A stretch of DNA of 64,000 nucleotides from the NCBI GenBank assembly GCA_016780385.1, contig JADHLY010000005.1, positions 1 through 64,000 of the forward strand. Direction: 5' to 3'. Origin of the DNA: Flavobacteriales bacterium. GTDB lineage: Bacteria > Bacteroidota > Bacteroidia > Flavobacteriales_D > Sanyastnellaceae. The notes under the pieces were generated by a model. The model made no database searches. It saw only the letters and a list, made by a program, of their open reading frames with translations, and was not told the origin of the DNA. The position numbers and the translations under genes are program-made. Positions 45,555-54,611 of the stretch are shown here, in pieces (within the stretch, counting starts at the first letter, position 1; the number at the start of each line of letters is the position of its first letter).

Positions 45555-48500
45555 TTATTGACAGGGGTCTCCAAACAGACCGAGCATCATAAGCAAGTCG
45601 TTGACGCTCACGATGCCATCGGCGTCGACATCGGCCGGTCCACAATCCGCGATGCAGCCAAAAACGCTCAATGCGATGAGCAAGTCGCCGACATCGTGGA
45701 CGCCGTTATCGTTGGCATCCCCCAGACAGAAGCCGCTCGGAGAAACACAGCCCGATGCGGTTGCGGCCACATTGTGGCGGTCCTCGTTGGTGACTTCAGC
45801 CGAGGCTGTGAGACAAATGTCTTCACCAGCTTCAGTGAAGTGCAGGCGCACCAGAGGCTGCGGCAGTGTGCTTTTGTGGATGAGGCTGTCCTCAAGCGCC
45901 ACGCCGAAGGCCATGCCACCCGCAGAAAGGTGGAAGTAATGCTGGTAGCCGGTGGTGTCGAAGAGGGGGGTGACGTCGGTAAACGTCGCGCCCTCCAATT
46001 GAACCGACCATCCGCTCAGCCATGTCTGCGGGTTTTGGACATACAGGTCGACAAAGCCAGAGTCCTCGTGCATCATCATGAGGCTGAAATCGACCTGCTG
46101 GTCGGGAACCACCAAGGTGCCGTTCCAATCGCAATGGTCCTCAATACCGTTGTCTCCGAAGTGGTTGTGGCCATAGTGGGCGCAATCGGCGGCCAAGGCC
46201 ACGTCGGTCACGCTCAGGGTGCCGTCGCTGTTGAGGTCAACGCAAGGCGCCGCGGTTTCCACACCATCGATGACCAAGTCCGCATAGAGCAGGGGGTCAT
46301 CCGCATCGACTTCGCCATCTTGATCGAGGTCTCCTTTGGTCAGATACCCGGGGCAGTTGCCCGCACAATCCGGCTCTTCGTCGCCATATGGATGCCCGAG
46401 GCAATCCACAGGGACGTCACAATCATCGTATTTCTCAAAGTTGATGGCTTGCCCGTCTCCGTTGCGCTCGAAGGAGAAACACACGGCCACGGCGTTGTTG
46501 GCGTAGTTCAATTCGAAACTGCCATTGGCATCGGGACTGTAGTCCCAGTTGACGCGGATGACCAAGGTGTAGTCGCCCCCCGGAAGGTCGGTGATGTCCA
46601 CCCATTGGCAGTCGAGGTAACGGGAGTAGATGTCCTGGCAACCTGCTGTGATGCCCATGTTGGAGCAGGTGTATTTCTGTGGGCCTCCACCATAGTTGCA
46701 GCCGCCGAGGTCCAGCACGCAGAAGCCGTTTTTGAATCCGATGGTCGGCAGCGGAGAGCCGCTGTCGTCGAAAAGGGCATACTCGGCATAGCCTTCGTAG
46801 TGATAGTGGTTGTGACAGGCGTCCCACTCGAACTGATCGGGCTGGGCTGAGGGCGCACCGATGAAATAGTCTTCGGTGCCGATGTTGGCGATTTCGGTGT
46901 CGAAGCGCACAATTTCCCGGGTGCCATACCCTTGAATGCACCCCTCGGCGATCATGCACGCATCACTGTTGCTCTCGGTGGTCATCTCCAGCGTGCTGTA
47001 TGCCCGCAATCCATTGATGATGAGGTCCGGTCCGATGTTGGGGCATTCAGGATCTCCGGCGAGATAGCAGGTGTCCGGGGCTGTGGCAATGGGGAGGTAG
47101 TTGCAGGCTTCAATGTTCATGCAGCCGAGCACCCCACCGAGGTATTCCACTTCGAATGGGATGCCCCCTGCTCCGCTGTTGCAATCACCGTCACCTTCGA
47201 TGCGGATGTAAATAGTCTCGCCCGCGATGAGCACGGGGGTCACCTCGCTTTGCAAGCCGCAGTCGTCGTCCGACATGGTGATGAAGGCCTCTGAAGAGGT
47301 CTCAAACACCGCCATGTCGCAGTAGTCGTAAAGGTGGATGCGGGTGTCGCACGTGGTCAATCCGCAGGTAGAGAACCGATACTGCCCCGTCGTGTCGACC
47401 GGGAGGTAATACCATGTGTCGGAGAGGGGGGCGACCAGCGATTGCACCCCGCCTTCCGCCGAAATCTCAAGCCCAATCGGGTCGTCACATCCACTGCCCT
47501 CCGGACAGCCGATGAGCGTGAGTTGGGCCGCGTCGAAGTGTTCTCCGTCGCGGAGGATGTTGCCGTCGTATCGGATTTGATAGGTGCCTCCTATCGAAAA
47601 GCCGTCGGCACCGGCATCGAAGAGCCATACAGATAGGCACCCGGTGGGCACACAGACATCGAGGCCTTCTGCTCCGCCGGAGTAGAGCGTGTCCCCGTCT
47701 TCATTGGTGACTGCAAATGAGGTTTCTTGAGGAAAGCTGTCGGGCGTAATGTCAATCTCAAGCCGGTGCAGGTTCTCGCCGACATCTAGGGTGGCCATGT
47801 TGATGGATGTCGAGCTGCCGTCATCTCCCACGGTAAGGGTGATCTCGTAGGTGCCGGCATCTTCCCAAGTGACCACCGGGCTGGCCGCCGCGCTCGTGGC
47901 CGGAGTACCGCCTTCAAAAGTCCAAGCGTAGGTGACCACGTTTCCGATGCTGAGGTCCGTGAATTGGGCCGTCAGTGGCAGGCCGCAATTGGAAGCCCAA
48001 TTAAACCCGGCAGAAAGCTCCGGGTAGTTGCAGCTTCCATCATCGGCCATGGCACAGGCGTCGTAGTTCAGCGCGGCCGGGTCGGTGCACCCGGGGTTGT
48101 CGCCTTCTGCACAAGGTCCAATGAGGTCAAGGGTCATCCCGTAATCACTCAAGCCGCCTGAATTCCAGGCATTCATAACCTCCACGAGCCAGCATCCTGA
48201 TCCGGATAGGCCATAACCGTCGAGGTCGGTGATGGAGGCGGAGTAGGTGCCGTCGGCTGAAGTATTCCAAGAAGGGGGCCAACCACCGGCCTCCACATAG
48301 CCGAAATCGACATTGTAACCACCGACTTCGATGCGGTTGCCATTGGGTGCCGTGATGGCGAGCGCCATATCGCCGGGCCAATTGCTCCCCGGTGCTTCGA
48401 ACTCAAGGGTGATGTCGAAGCCCTCGAGTGCGCAACCGGCCGTGAAGTCAATGCTCGCCGTCTGCGATCCCGAAAGGCTTCCCGCCCACACGATTTGCGT

Positions 48501-48596
48501 GGTGTCCTGGGCCGCCAAGCGACCGCTGACCATGGTGGCCAAAGTCGAGGCGAACAGAAGGAGGCATAGGCGGCAGCAAGAACCGAGTGTCTTCAT
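45555..48596 (-). CDS. Secreted lysyl-oxidase-like enzyme 2 with P-domain, PKD, PPC, dockerin and cohesin-like modules
   Basis: 1013 aa. Signal peptide; P-domain-like sandwich (~45-160, GSNWPGDMALAITAPNG); Cys unit; PKD domain (~192-272, VVTYAWTFEGGTP); Cys-rich beta domain; PPC domain (~370-485); second Cys unit; lysyl oxidase domain (~520-712) with CHNHYHY (His595, 597, 599), Lys622 (GFKNGFCVLDL) and Tyr657 (CQDIYSRYLDCQWVDIT), so the copper site and LTQ residues are kept. Then a dockerin (GDLDQDGEVDADDP, VDLNSDGTLSVTDVAL), a cohesin-like sandwich (~834-950) and a terminal double dockerin-like tail (DANDNGVHDVGDLL, DVDADGIVSVNDLL ... CQ). No T9SS domain, unlike its paralogue at 36670. Confidence 0.87.
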   Translation of the reverse strand: MKTLGSCCRLCLLLFASTLATMVSGRLAAQDTTQIVWAGSLSGSQTASIDFTAGCALEGFDITLEFEAPGSNWPGDMALAITAPNGNRIEVGGYNVDFGYVEAGGWPPSWNTSADGTYSASITDLDGYGLSGSGCWLVEVMNAWNSGGLSDYGMTLDLIGPCAEGDNPGCTDPAALNYDACAMADDGSCNYPELSAGFNWASNCGLPLTAQFTDLSIGNVVTYAWTFEGGTPATSAAASPVVTWEDAGTYEITLTVGDDGSSTSINMATLDVGENLHRLEIDITPDSFPQETSFAVTNEDGDTLYSGGAEGLDVCVPTGCLSVWLFDAGADGFSIGGTYQIRYDGNILRDGEHFDAAQLTLIGCPEGSGCDDPIGLEISAEGGVQSLVAPLSDTWYYLPVDTTGQYRFSTCGLTTCDTRIHLYDYCDMAVFETSSEAFITMSDDDCGLQSEVTPVLIAGETIYIRIEGDGDCNSGAGGIPFEVEYLGGVLGCMNIEACNYLPIATAPDTCYLAGDPECPNIGPDLIINGLRAYSTLEMTTESNSDACMIAEGCIQGYGTREIVRFDTEIANIGTEDYFIGAPSAQPDQFEWDACHNHYHYEGYAEYALFDDSGSPLPTIGFKNGFCVLDLGGCNYGGGPQKYTCSNMGITAGCQDIYSRYLDCQWVDITDLPGGDYTLVIRVNWDYSPDANGSFELNYANNAVAVCFSFERNGDGQAINFEKYDDCDVPVDCLGHPYGDEEPDCAGNCPGYLTKGDLDQDGEVDADDPLLYADLVIDGVETAAPCVDLNSDGTLSVTDVALAADCAHYGHNHFGDNGIEDHCDWNGTLVVPDQQVDFSLMMMHEDSGFVDLYVQNPQTWLSGWSVQLEGATFTDVTPLFDTTGYQHYFHLSAGGMAFGVALEDSLIHKSTLPQPLVRLHFTEAGEDICLTASAEVTNEDRHNVAATASGCVSPSGFCLGDANDNGVHDVGDLLIALSVFGCIADCGPADVDADGIVSVNDLLMMLGLFGDPCQ

Positions 48597-48615
48597 AACC
48601 TGTAATTTAAGGTCT

Positions 48616-49635
48616 TCAGCCCAACTCTCGGTTACGGTTGGTCGCGAACCGGAACAATTCCACCTGTTTCTCGAGGTTCAGGCGGATGTTGTCCCAGAAC
48701 AGGTTGTAGTCCGCCACATGCCAATTCTTCATGGCAAACATGCCTGCTCCGAGCACCCGAAGCGGCTTGATCCACAGCATGCCTTGGTGCAGGGCACCGG
48801 AAAGGGCGCCTTGGTGGCGGAGTTTGAATCCGCGCGTCACAATGCCTTGGTGGGCATCCCAATGGTTCCATTGGCCTTCCTCCGGCGTCCAGAGAATGGG
48901 GTGGACCATTTTGGTGTTCTGCATGTGCGAAGCGTGGAATTCCGGAACGAACGATTCGGCGAACGTCATCCATCCGTGGACGGCGCCGACATGGGCCTCC
49001 CGGTCCGCAAAAGGGATGTGGTGCAAACTGTCTCCCGGGATGGGGTAGCCCGGCAGATAAGCGGCCACCAAACGGGGCTGCAGGCCGGAACCGTCGAAGA
49101 ACTCCTGTAGAATTCGCCAGCCGTGGTGTGAGCCCTGGCTGTGACCGGCCACAATGATGCCCGCCTTGTCGTCAATGTTTTGCAAGAAATGAATGAAGGC
49201 CCTGCGGATGTCCGAATAGGCGAGTTCGAGGGCCGCTTGGCTGTCCGCCCCCCTCAGAAAGAAGGTGCGCAAGTGCGCCTGGCGGTATCGGGGCGCCGAA
49301 ACGCGCCCCACGGCGCGAAACAGGCTCGCTTGGTGGCGGAGTGGCCACTCGTCGGTAATGGTCGCAATGGCCGGGTCGTCCCAGGCGGCATTCCATCCGG
49401 TGTCCAGTCCGCGAAAAGTGGTGGGGTGTATGAAGAAGGTGTGCACGGGGTCTGGAACCCGCTCGGGCGAGACCGGCAGGGAGGGGACACGCGATGGCCA
49501 ACTGCGGATCGGCCCGTGGTGGGGGTGGGCGGCCCATGCTTTGGGGTGCGCATAATCGGGAGCAGCGGGTTCAGGAAAGTCAGCAAAGGGACCCGGGTGC
49601 GCTGTTTTGTCGCGGTGATCACTTCCGAATATCAT
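48616..49635 (-). CDS. DUF3089 alpha/beta-hydrolase-like protein
   Basis: 339 aa matching DUF3089, a lipase-like family: PVHTFFIHPTTF, WNAAWDDPAI, HQASLFRAVGRVSAPRYRQAHLRTFF, then the nucleophile elbow IIVAGHSQGSHHG and a C-terminal VHPILWTPEEGQWN. No clear signal peptide. Overlaps the upstream pseudouridine synthase by 4 nt (ATGA). Substrate unknown. Confidence 0.82.
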   Translation of the reverse strand: MIFGSDHRDKTAHPGPFADFPEPAAPDYAHPKAWAAHPHHGPIRSWPSRVPSLPVSPERVPDPVHTFFIHPTTFRGLDTGWNAAWDDPAIATITDEWPLRHQASLFRAVGRVSAPRYRQAHLRTFFLRGADSQAALELAYSDIRRAFIHFLQNIDDKAGIIVAGHSQGSHHGWRILQEFFDGSGLQPRLVAAYLPGYPIPGDSLHHIPFADREAHVGAVHGWMTFAESFVPEFHASHMQNTKMVHPILWTPEEGQWNHWDAHQGIVTRGFKLRHQGALSGALHQGMLWIKPLRVLGAGMFAMKNWHVADYNLFWDNIRLNLEKQVELFRFATNRNRELG

Positions 49636-50414
49636 GGGTGCTCTTCATTGGCTGCTGTGCGGATGACGCTGTGTTGATTGTACGCGTCCAAACCCCATCC
49701 GGTTGCGTCACTGATGCGCTGCCACCGCGCGGGCAGTGCGGCTGAGATGTCCAAGGCGCCGCCATCGGGATGTGTAAATGCAAACCTGCGCGCGTGAAGC
49801 AACAAGCCGCTCACCTGCGTGTATGCCGCAAAAGCCCGGTTTTGGTGTTTGTCACCGTGTTGTGAGTCGCCGATGATCGGGTGCCTGAAATGGCGCATGT
49901 GGAGGCGGATTTGGTGATACCGACCGGTATGGGGCACACAGCGCAGCATCGAAAAACGGGCGGTGGGATAACGCGATGCGGCATACGGCAATTCACACCT
50001 GAACAACGGCTCGAATTCTGTCCTCGCCATCCGCGGTGGGCCGTCCATGCCTTTGGGCAGGGGTTTGGCAATTCCCCCCGCATGGTGCACATGTCCCCTG
50101 ACCAGGCAGAGGTATTCTTTGGCGGTTTCGCGCGCTTCGAATTGACGCTTGCAATTGTCGATGGCTTCTTTGTCCTTCCCAAAAACGATCACCCCGCTGG
50201 TGGGTTTGTCGAGCCGGTGGACAGGGTCGAGCTTGCCCTCGGTGTGGTCGCGCAAAATGTCCCTGAGGTTCTCGTTTTCGTAGGCGTCAATGGGGGTTTT
50301 GTGCACCAATAAGCCCGCAGGCTTGTGCACGACGAGATAACGTTCATCTTCAAAAAGCAACGGTATCTCCCCTTGGCGCGATATTCCAATAGTCTTTGCC
50401 GGCATCAATTGCAT
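49632..50414 (-). CDS. RluA/TruC-family tRNA or rRNA pseudouridine synthase
   Basis: 260 aa. Catalytic motif VHRLDKPTSGVIVFGKD (Asp nucleophile), preceded by YLVVHKPAGLLVHK and followed by KEYLCLVRGHV and TGRYHQIRLHMRHFRHPIIGD. No S4 domain; length and sequence are closest to TruC (tRNA-U65), though the exact site is not provable. The start is taken as ATG 50414; the frame extends to a TTG at 50444 and another ATG is at 50405. It runs divergently from the type B cargo gene. Confidence 0.85.
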   Translation of the reverse strand: MQLMPAKTIGISRQGEIPLLFEDERYLVVHKPAGLLVHKTPIDAYENENLRDILRDHTEGKLDPVHRLDKPTSGVIVFGKDKEAIDNCKRQFEARETAKEYLCLVRGHVHHAGGIAKPLPKGMDGPPRMARTEFEPLFRCELPYAASRYPTARFSMLRCVPHTGRYHQIRLHMRHFRHPIIGDSQHGDKHQNRAFAAYTQVSGLLLHARRFAFTHPDGGALDISAALPARWQRISDATGWGLDAYNQHSVIRTAANEEHP

Positions 50415-50421
50415 TAATTTG
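50411..50421 (+). promoter_or_regulatory. Possible -7 box for the type B cargo operon
   Basis: TTAATTTG at 50414-50421 (one mismatch to TAnnTTTG), 61 nt before ATG 50483. It overlaps the start of the divergent pseudouridine synthase gene. Confidence 0.25.
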
Positions 50422-50482
50422 CGCGACCTATCGTGGTAGGACAAGATTCATCAAAGCCGCGCAAAGTACCGGACCGAACGCC

Positions 50483-53400
50483 ATGGGAGCACTACGCAGC
50501 ATTCTCTTATTGACACTGATCGTCACATTCTGTTGGGATGGACAGGCGCAAAACAACATCAACTTCGACTTGGAAGTGGACGTTGTCCTCGATACCGTGT
50601 TGTACGACGGTTATGTCGATGTTCCTGAAGGGTTCCGACGCTACAACCTTTACGCCATCCTGCCCTCTCCCGACCACTTCATGTTGGGGCCTGCGGCGGA
50701 CAATGCCAGTGACCCCATCATTCCAGGGTTCATGTACAACGCGCCATGCGGTTGCTACAATTACCAAGACCCTTTGTTTGCGCCCAACGGCTACAACAAT
50801 GGCGCCAACGTCAGCGCGGCGATTTTGGGCATCGAGCCTCAGCTCGCCTATGACACCTGGTGGACGACCCACGTGTCGCAAGGCACTCCAGGCACCACAG
50901 TCTTTGAGACTTCAGGCATGTTCCCCGTCGGGTTCAACAGCTGCTCCGACATGGTGGGGCAGGGGGGAATCGTTGTGACCAATGCAGACCCCATTCATGC
51001 TACGGTCCAAAACGGACGTGCCCTCATCGGCCAGATCACCACGTGTGAGACCTTTTCCTTTCAAGTGTGTGTCGCGATGCAGCTTGGTACGGATGTGACC
51101 AGCTACTGCACGGACGGTTTGGTGGAAGTAGAGGATTTTTGCTTGCCCATGGCCGATCCTCAGTTCTCTGTGGTAGAGTCCATCGACTGCTTCGGGGAAA
51201 CCGCTTCCGTCGAAGTGGTTCCAAACGATCCCACCGCATCGTTCAATTCCACAGTGGAGTATAGCCTGTTCCAATTTGACGGAACAGACACCACGCTGGT
51301 TCAGCAACAAATTGGAAACCCCAGTTTTACGGGCATTGGCGATGGCAATTACTTCGTGGCCTTGGTGGATACAGCGCGAACCATCGCGTTCTCCTCGAAC
51401 ACGTGCCGGGATACCACAGGTGTTTTTGCCTTTACCTCTCCAGATGAAATCCAGCTCGAGGCGACCTTGGCCCAGGACAACCTCTGCGGGGATGTCGTAG
51501 AAGCCACAATTTGTGCCACCGCCAGTGGTGGAACCGGTGCCATTACCGAGGAGGCCTCTCACAACTTGGGCTTTTCGGTTAGTCCTGACGCCGCCGGTTG
51601 TTTCGGACCACTGGAGTGCTTTGGTGGCGATGGCGCATACACCATCACCGCGACGGACGAACAGGGCTGCAGCAAAGACACGACCATCACAGTGTCTTGC
51701 CCTGAACCGCTGGCTTTCGACGCAGACGCTTCGGAAGTGAGTTGCACGGGCTATTCAGATGCCACATTGAGTGCCTCGGCTTCCGGCGGAACCGGGACGG
51801 TTGTCTTTGAGGTGCCGGAAATTAATGTGACCATCGAATTTGACGGCAGCATTGATTTCGACCAAGACAGCCTGCCCAGCGGCACCTACACGTTTACGAT
51901 CACCGATGACAACGGGTGCACCTATAGCGAGCCTTTGATCATTGAAGAGCCCGAAGGCTTGGAAGTCTCTTATGCCGTCACCGATGTGGCGTGTGCGGGA
52001 GATTGCAATGGCCTGATCCTTGCCGACATCCAAGGCGGTGAATTGCCCTACACCATTACGGTGACCGACCTCGACGGAGGTGATGCCAATCCTGGGCAGC
52101 TCTGTCCAGGGACATACGTGCACATCACAGAGGACGGCAACCAGTGCCTGATGACCGACACCTTGAGCATCGTAGGCCCGGACACCATCCAGTTCAGCTT
52201 CAGCGTATCCAATGTGCCGTGCAGCGGAGCGAGCAGCGGTCAGATTTGTTTGGACAGCTTGGAGGGGGGGACAGGAACGCTGACCCCACAGCTCGTGCCG
52301 TTGCCCACAGGCAGCCAGGACGGCAACTGTTTCAACGTTCCGGCTGGTGGTTATGACGTGCTCGTACAAGACAGCTTGGGCTGCACGAGTGATTTCTTCT
52401 CGGTACAAGTAGAGGAACCCGCCTCCATCCAAATCATCCCCGGCATCACGCCCATCTCCTGCACAGGGTTGGGCGATGGCATGCTCATTGTGAATGCATT
52501 GGGGGGCAGCGGAGCGCTGGAACTCTTGTCGCCCTTCATCATTTCTTCACTGCCCGACACCCTGTTCAACTTGGGCGCGGACTCACTGATGTTGGTGGTA
52601 GGGGATACCCTCGGCTGCATCGACAGCTTGCAAGTGGAGATTCCCGAGCCCGACCCGGTAACGTTGGACATCTTGAGTACCGTATTGCCTGAGTGCGGCG
52701 GAGACTGCACGGGTGGCATCGAGGTGGCGATTAATGGAGGTACTGGTGTCTTGGATTTGTATCAAGACGCGGTGTCCGATTCCACGGGTGTCATTCCCAG
52801 CGGATTGGTCAACCTCTGTGCGGGAATCTATCCGCTCTTCCTCAGCGATGAAAATGGATGTTTGGACTCCACCGTGGTGGAGATTTCAGAGCCCGACCCG
52901 CTGTTGTTTGACATCACCATTCAAAACGTGACGTGCACGGGCATGGATGACGGTGTGGCCATCATCGGCACGACCGGAGGATCCGGTGCCAGCGCTTGGG
53001 AATTTGTGGGAGGTCCGGTGGATGTGCTCAACCTCTTTGAAGGTGAGTACTTCGTCTCCGCAGTGGATACTGCGGGTTGTACCGCCGACTCCAGCTTCTT
53101 TGTCGAGGCGGACATCATCACCGACATGGTGGTCGAGATGTTCACGACCCCTGTGACGTGCTGGCAGACCTCTGACGGCACAGCCACTGCCGCTGTGACT
53201 GGAGGGCAGCAGCCCATCCAATTCGCATGGAGCGATCCCGATTCGCAAACCACGGCCACCGCCATTGGACTCGCAGAAGACGTGTACAGCGTGACCGTGA
53301 CCGACGACATCGGTTGCACCCTCGGGTTCCTTGCCACGGTTGACCCTACTGAAGAATGTCTGTTCATTGCAGATGCCCTCACCCCCAATGGCGATGGCAT

Positions 53401-53620
53401 CAATGACCGATGGGTTGTGGGCGGACTCGAATTCTACCCGCAGAGTGAAGTGGAAGTCTTCAACCGTTGGGGACAATTGTTGTTCCGCTCGAAACCAGGC
53501 ACCACATGGTGGGATGGCACTTACAATGGAGCCTTGCTTCCCGCCAGTGATTACTACTACGTGATTACGGTGGAGCCCGGCGTAGCTCCCATCACGGGAA
53601 CAGTTACCCTCAAGTACTGA
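50483..53620 (+). CDS. T9SS type B cargo: DSWVTIG-like N-domain and nine SprB-like repeats
   Basis: 1045 aa. Signal peptide ending WDGQAQ. The N-terminal ~190 residues are a diverged copy of the DSWVTIG domain (RRYNLYA, AYDTWWTTH, ALIGQITT) with extra cysteines. About nine ~75-90-residue SprB-like repeats follow, recognisable by paired phrases such as VSCTGYSDATLSASASGGTG and TYTFTITDDNGC, VPCSGASSG, VTCTGMDDG. The C-terminal ~85 residues are the T9SS type B (gliding-motility-associated) domain: ADALTPNGDGINDRW, VEVFNRWGQLLF, WWDGTYNG. Next to PorP/SprF, its expected partner. A large surface adhesin, by analogy with SprB. Confidence 0.9.
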   Translation: MGALRSILLLTLIVTFCWDGQAQNNINFDLEVDVVLDTVLYDGYVDVPEGFRRYNLYAILPSPDHFMLGPAADNASDPIIPGFMYNAPCGCYNYQDPLFAPNGYNNGANVSAAILGIEPQLAYDTWWTTHVSQGTPGTTVFETSGMFPVGFNSCSDMVGQGGIVVTNADPIHATVQNGRALIGQITTCETFSFQVCVAMQLGTDVTSYCTDGLVEVEDFCLPMADPQFSVVESIDCFGETASVEVVPNDPTASFNSTVEYSLFQFDGTDTTLVQQQIGNPSFTGIGDGNYFVALVDTARTIAFSSNTCRDTTGVFAFTSPDEIQLEATLAQDNLCGDVVEATICATASGGTGAITEEASHNLGFSVSPDAAGCFGPLECFGGDGAYTITATDEQGCSKDTTITVSCPEPLAFDADASEVSCTGYSDATLSASASGGTGTVVFEVPEINVTIEFDGSIDFDQDSLPSGTYTFTITDDNGCTYSEPLIIEEPEGLEVSYAVTDVACAGDCNGLILADIQGGELPYTITVTDLDGGDANPGQLCPGTYVHITEDGNQCLMTDTLSIVGPDTIQFSFSVSNVPCSGASSGQICLDSLEGGTGTLTPQLVPLPTGSQDGNCFNVPAGGYDVLVQDSLGCTSDFFSVQVEEPASIQIIPGITPISCTGLGDGMLIVNALGGSGALELLSPFIISSLPDTLFNLGADSLMLVVGDTLGCIDSLQVEIPEPDPVTLDILSTVLPECGGDCTGGIEVAINGGTGVLDLYQDAVSDSTGVIPSGLVNLCAGIYPLFLSDENGCLDSTVVEISEPDPLLFDITIQNVTCTGMDDGVAIIGTTGGSGASAWEFVGGPVDVLNLFEGEYFVSAVDTAGCTADSSFFVEADIITDMVVEMFTTPVTCWQTSDGTATAAVTGGQQPIQFAWSDPDSQTTATAIGLAEDVYSVTVTDDIGCTLGFLATVDPTEECLFIADALTPNGDGINDRWVVGGLEFYPQSEVEVFNRWGQLLFRSKPGTTWWDGTYNGALLPASDYYYVITVEPGVAPITGTVTLKY

Positions 53621-54609
53621 TGACCATGAACACAGCACACAATTTCCGGAAACGTTCGCTCGGATGGAGCATGGTCGCGCTTGGTGTCATGGTGGCATTG
53701 ACCGCTGAGGCCCAGCAATTGTCTCGGCAGAGTCAGTTTATCCAAAACCCCTTCCTCGTGAACCCAGCCTTTGCTGGTACGGAGTTGGGCACCTTTGCCT
53801 CACTCAGCCACCGCGAGCAGTGGGTGGGGTTCCATGGCGCGCCCTCGACGAGCAGTGTCACCGTGACCTCGAGTTTGCCCAACCGATTTGGTGTCGGGTT
53901 CACCGTAGAACGCGATGACCAAGGTGGGGCCTTCAGGCGCACGGGCATGGAGCTTTCAGGCACTTACACGGTAGACCTGAACAACCAAGACGCCGTAGCC
54001 TTTGGCATTGGACTGATTGGTCGCAATACCCGCTTTGATGGGACAGACCTGCAGCTCTGGCAACCCGACGACCCCGCCATCACCGGGGCTGTGGAGAGCA
54101 AGTTTGCGTTTGACTCCCGGTTTGGTTTGATGGTGTTTGGTCAGCATTACCAGTTCGGATTGGCCGTGTCCAATCTGTTGCAGACGCCACTGGGGCTCGA
54201 GTCGGAGCCTACGGATTCCCGCAACCGAGGCGTGCGCCACTATGCCCTCACCGGGCGCTACGATTACACCTTGGACGCCAGCTGGGTGATTCAGCCTGCT
54301 GTGATGATGCGGTTCACGGAAATCACGCCGGTACAATTGGATATCCATGCCCGCGCCTTGTACCAGAACCGGTACTGGGGTGGAATGGGCTTCAGACAAG
54401 GAGATGCGTTGGTCCTGATGGTCGGAGCGACCTTCCAAGACATTCAGGTGGGATACTCCTACGATGCAGGGACTGGCGCCGTTGGGAATCTTTCACCCAA
54501 CACGCATGAAATCACGCTATCTTACGTATTGCCCAGGCAAGGCGCGGGATTCTCCCGCAGAGGTTTGGGTGGTCGACTGCTCGACCGGAATTTGATCATC
54601 CGCAATTGA
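53620..54609 (+). CDS. PorP/SprF family T9SS membrane protein
   Basis: 329 aa outer-membrane barrel-type protein: after the signal peptide come SQFIQNPFLVNPAFAGTE and the HREQWVGFHGAPST block that defines the PorP/SprF family. The type B cargo immediately upstream overlaps it by 1 nt (TGATG), the usual pairing in which an SprF-like protein handles one type B substrate. The next gene starts about 3 nt after its stop. Confidence 0.93.
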   Translation: MTMNTAHNFRKRSLGWSMVALGVMVALTAEAQQLSRQSQFIQNPFLVNPAFAGTELGTFASLSHREQWVGFHGAPSTSSVTVTSSLPNRFGVGFTVERDDQGGAFRRTGMELSGTYTVDLNNQDAVAFGIGLIGRNTRFDGTDLQLWQPDDPAITGAVESKFAFDSRFGLMVFGQHYQFGLAVSNLLQTPLGLESEPTDSRNRGVRHYALTGRYDYTLDASWVIQPAVMMRFTEITPVQLDIHARALYQNRYWGGMGFRQGDALVLMVGATFQDIQVGYSYDAGTGAVGNLSPNTHEITLSYVLPRQGAGFSRRGLGGRLLDRNLIIRN

Positions 54610-54611
54610 CA

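Noticed and set aside
45558-46850. 430-codon plus-strand open frame opposite the second lysyl-oxidase-like gene
   Set aside because: Shadow of the Asp/Gly/Cys-rich real frame; the composition is Val/Ile/His-rich with no fold signature.
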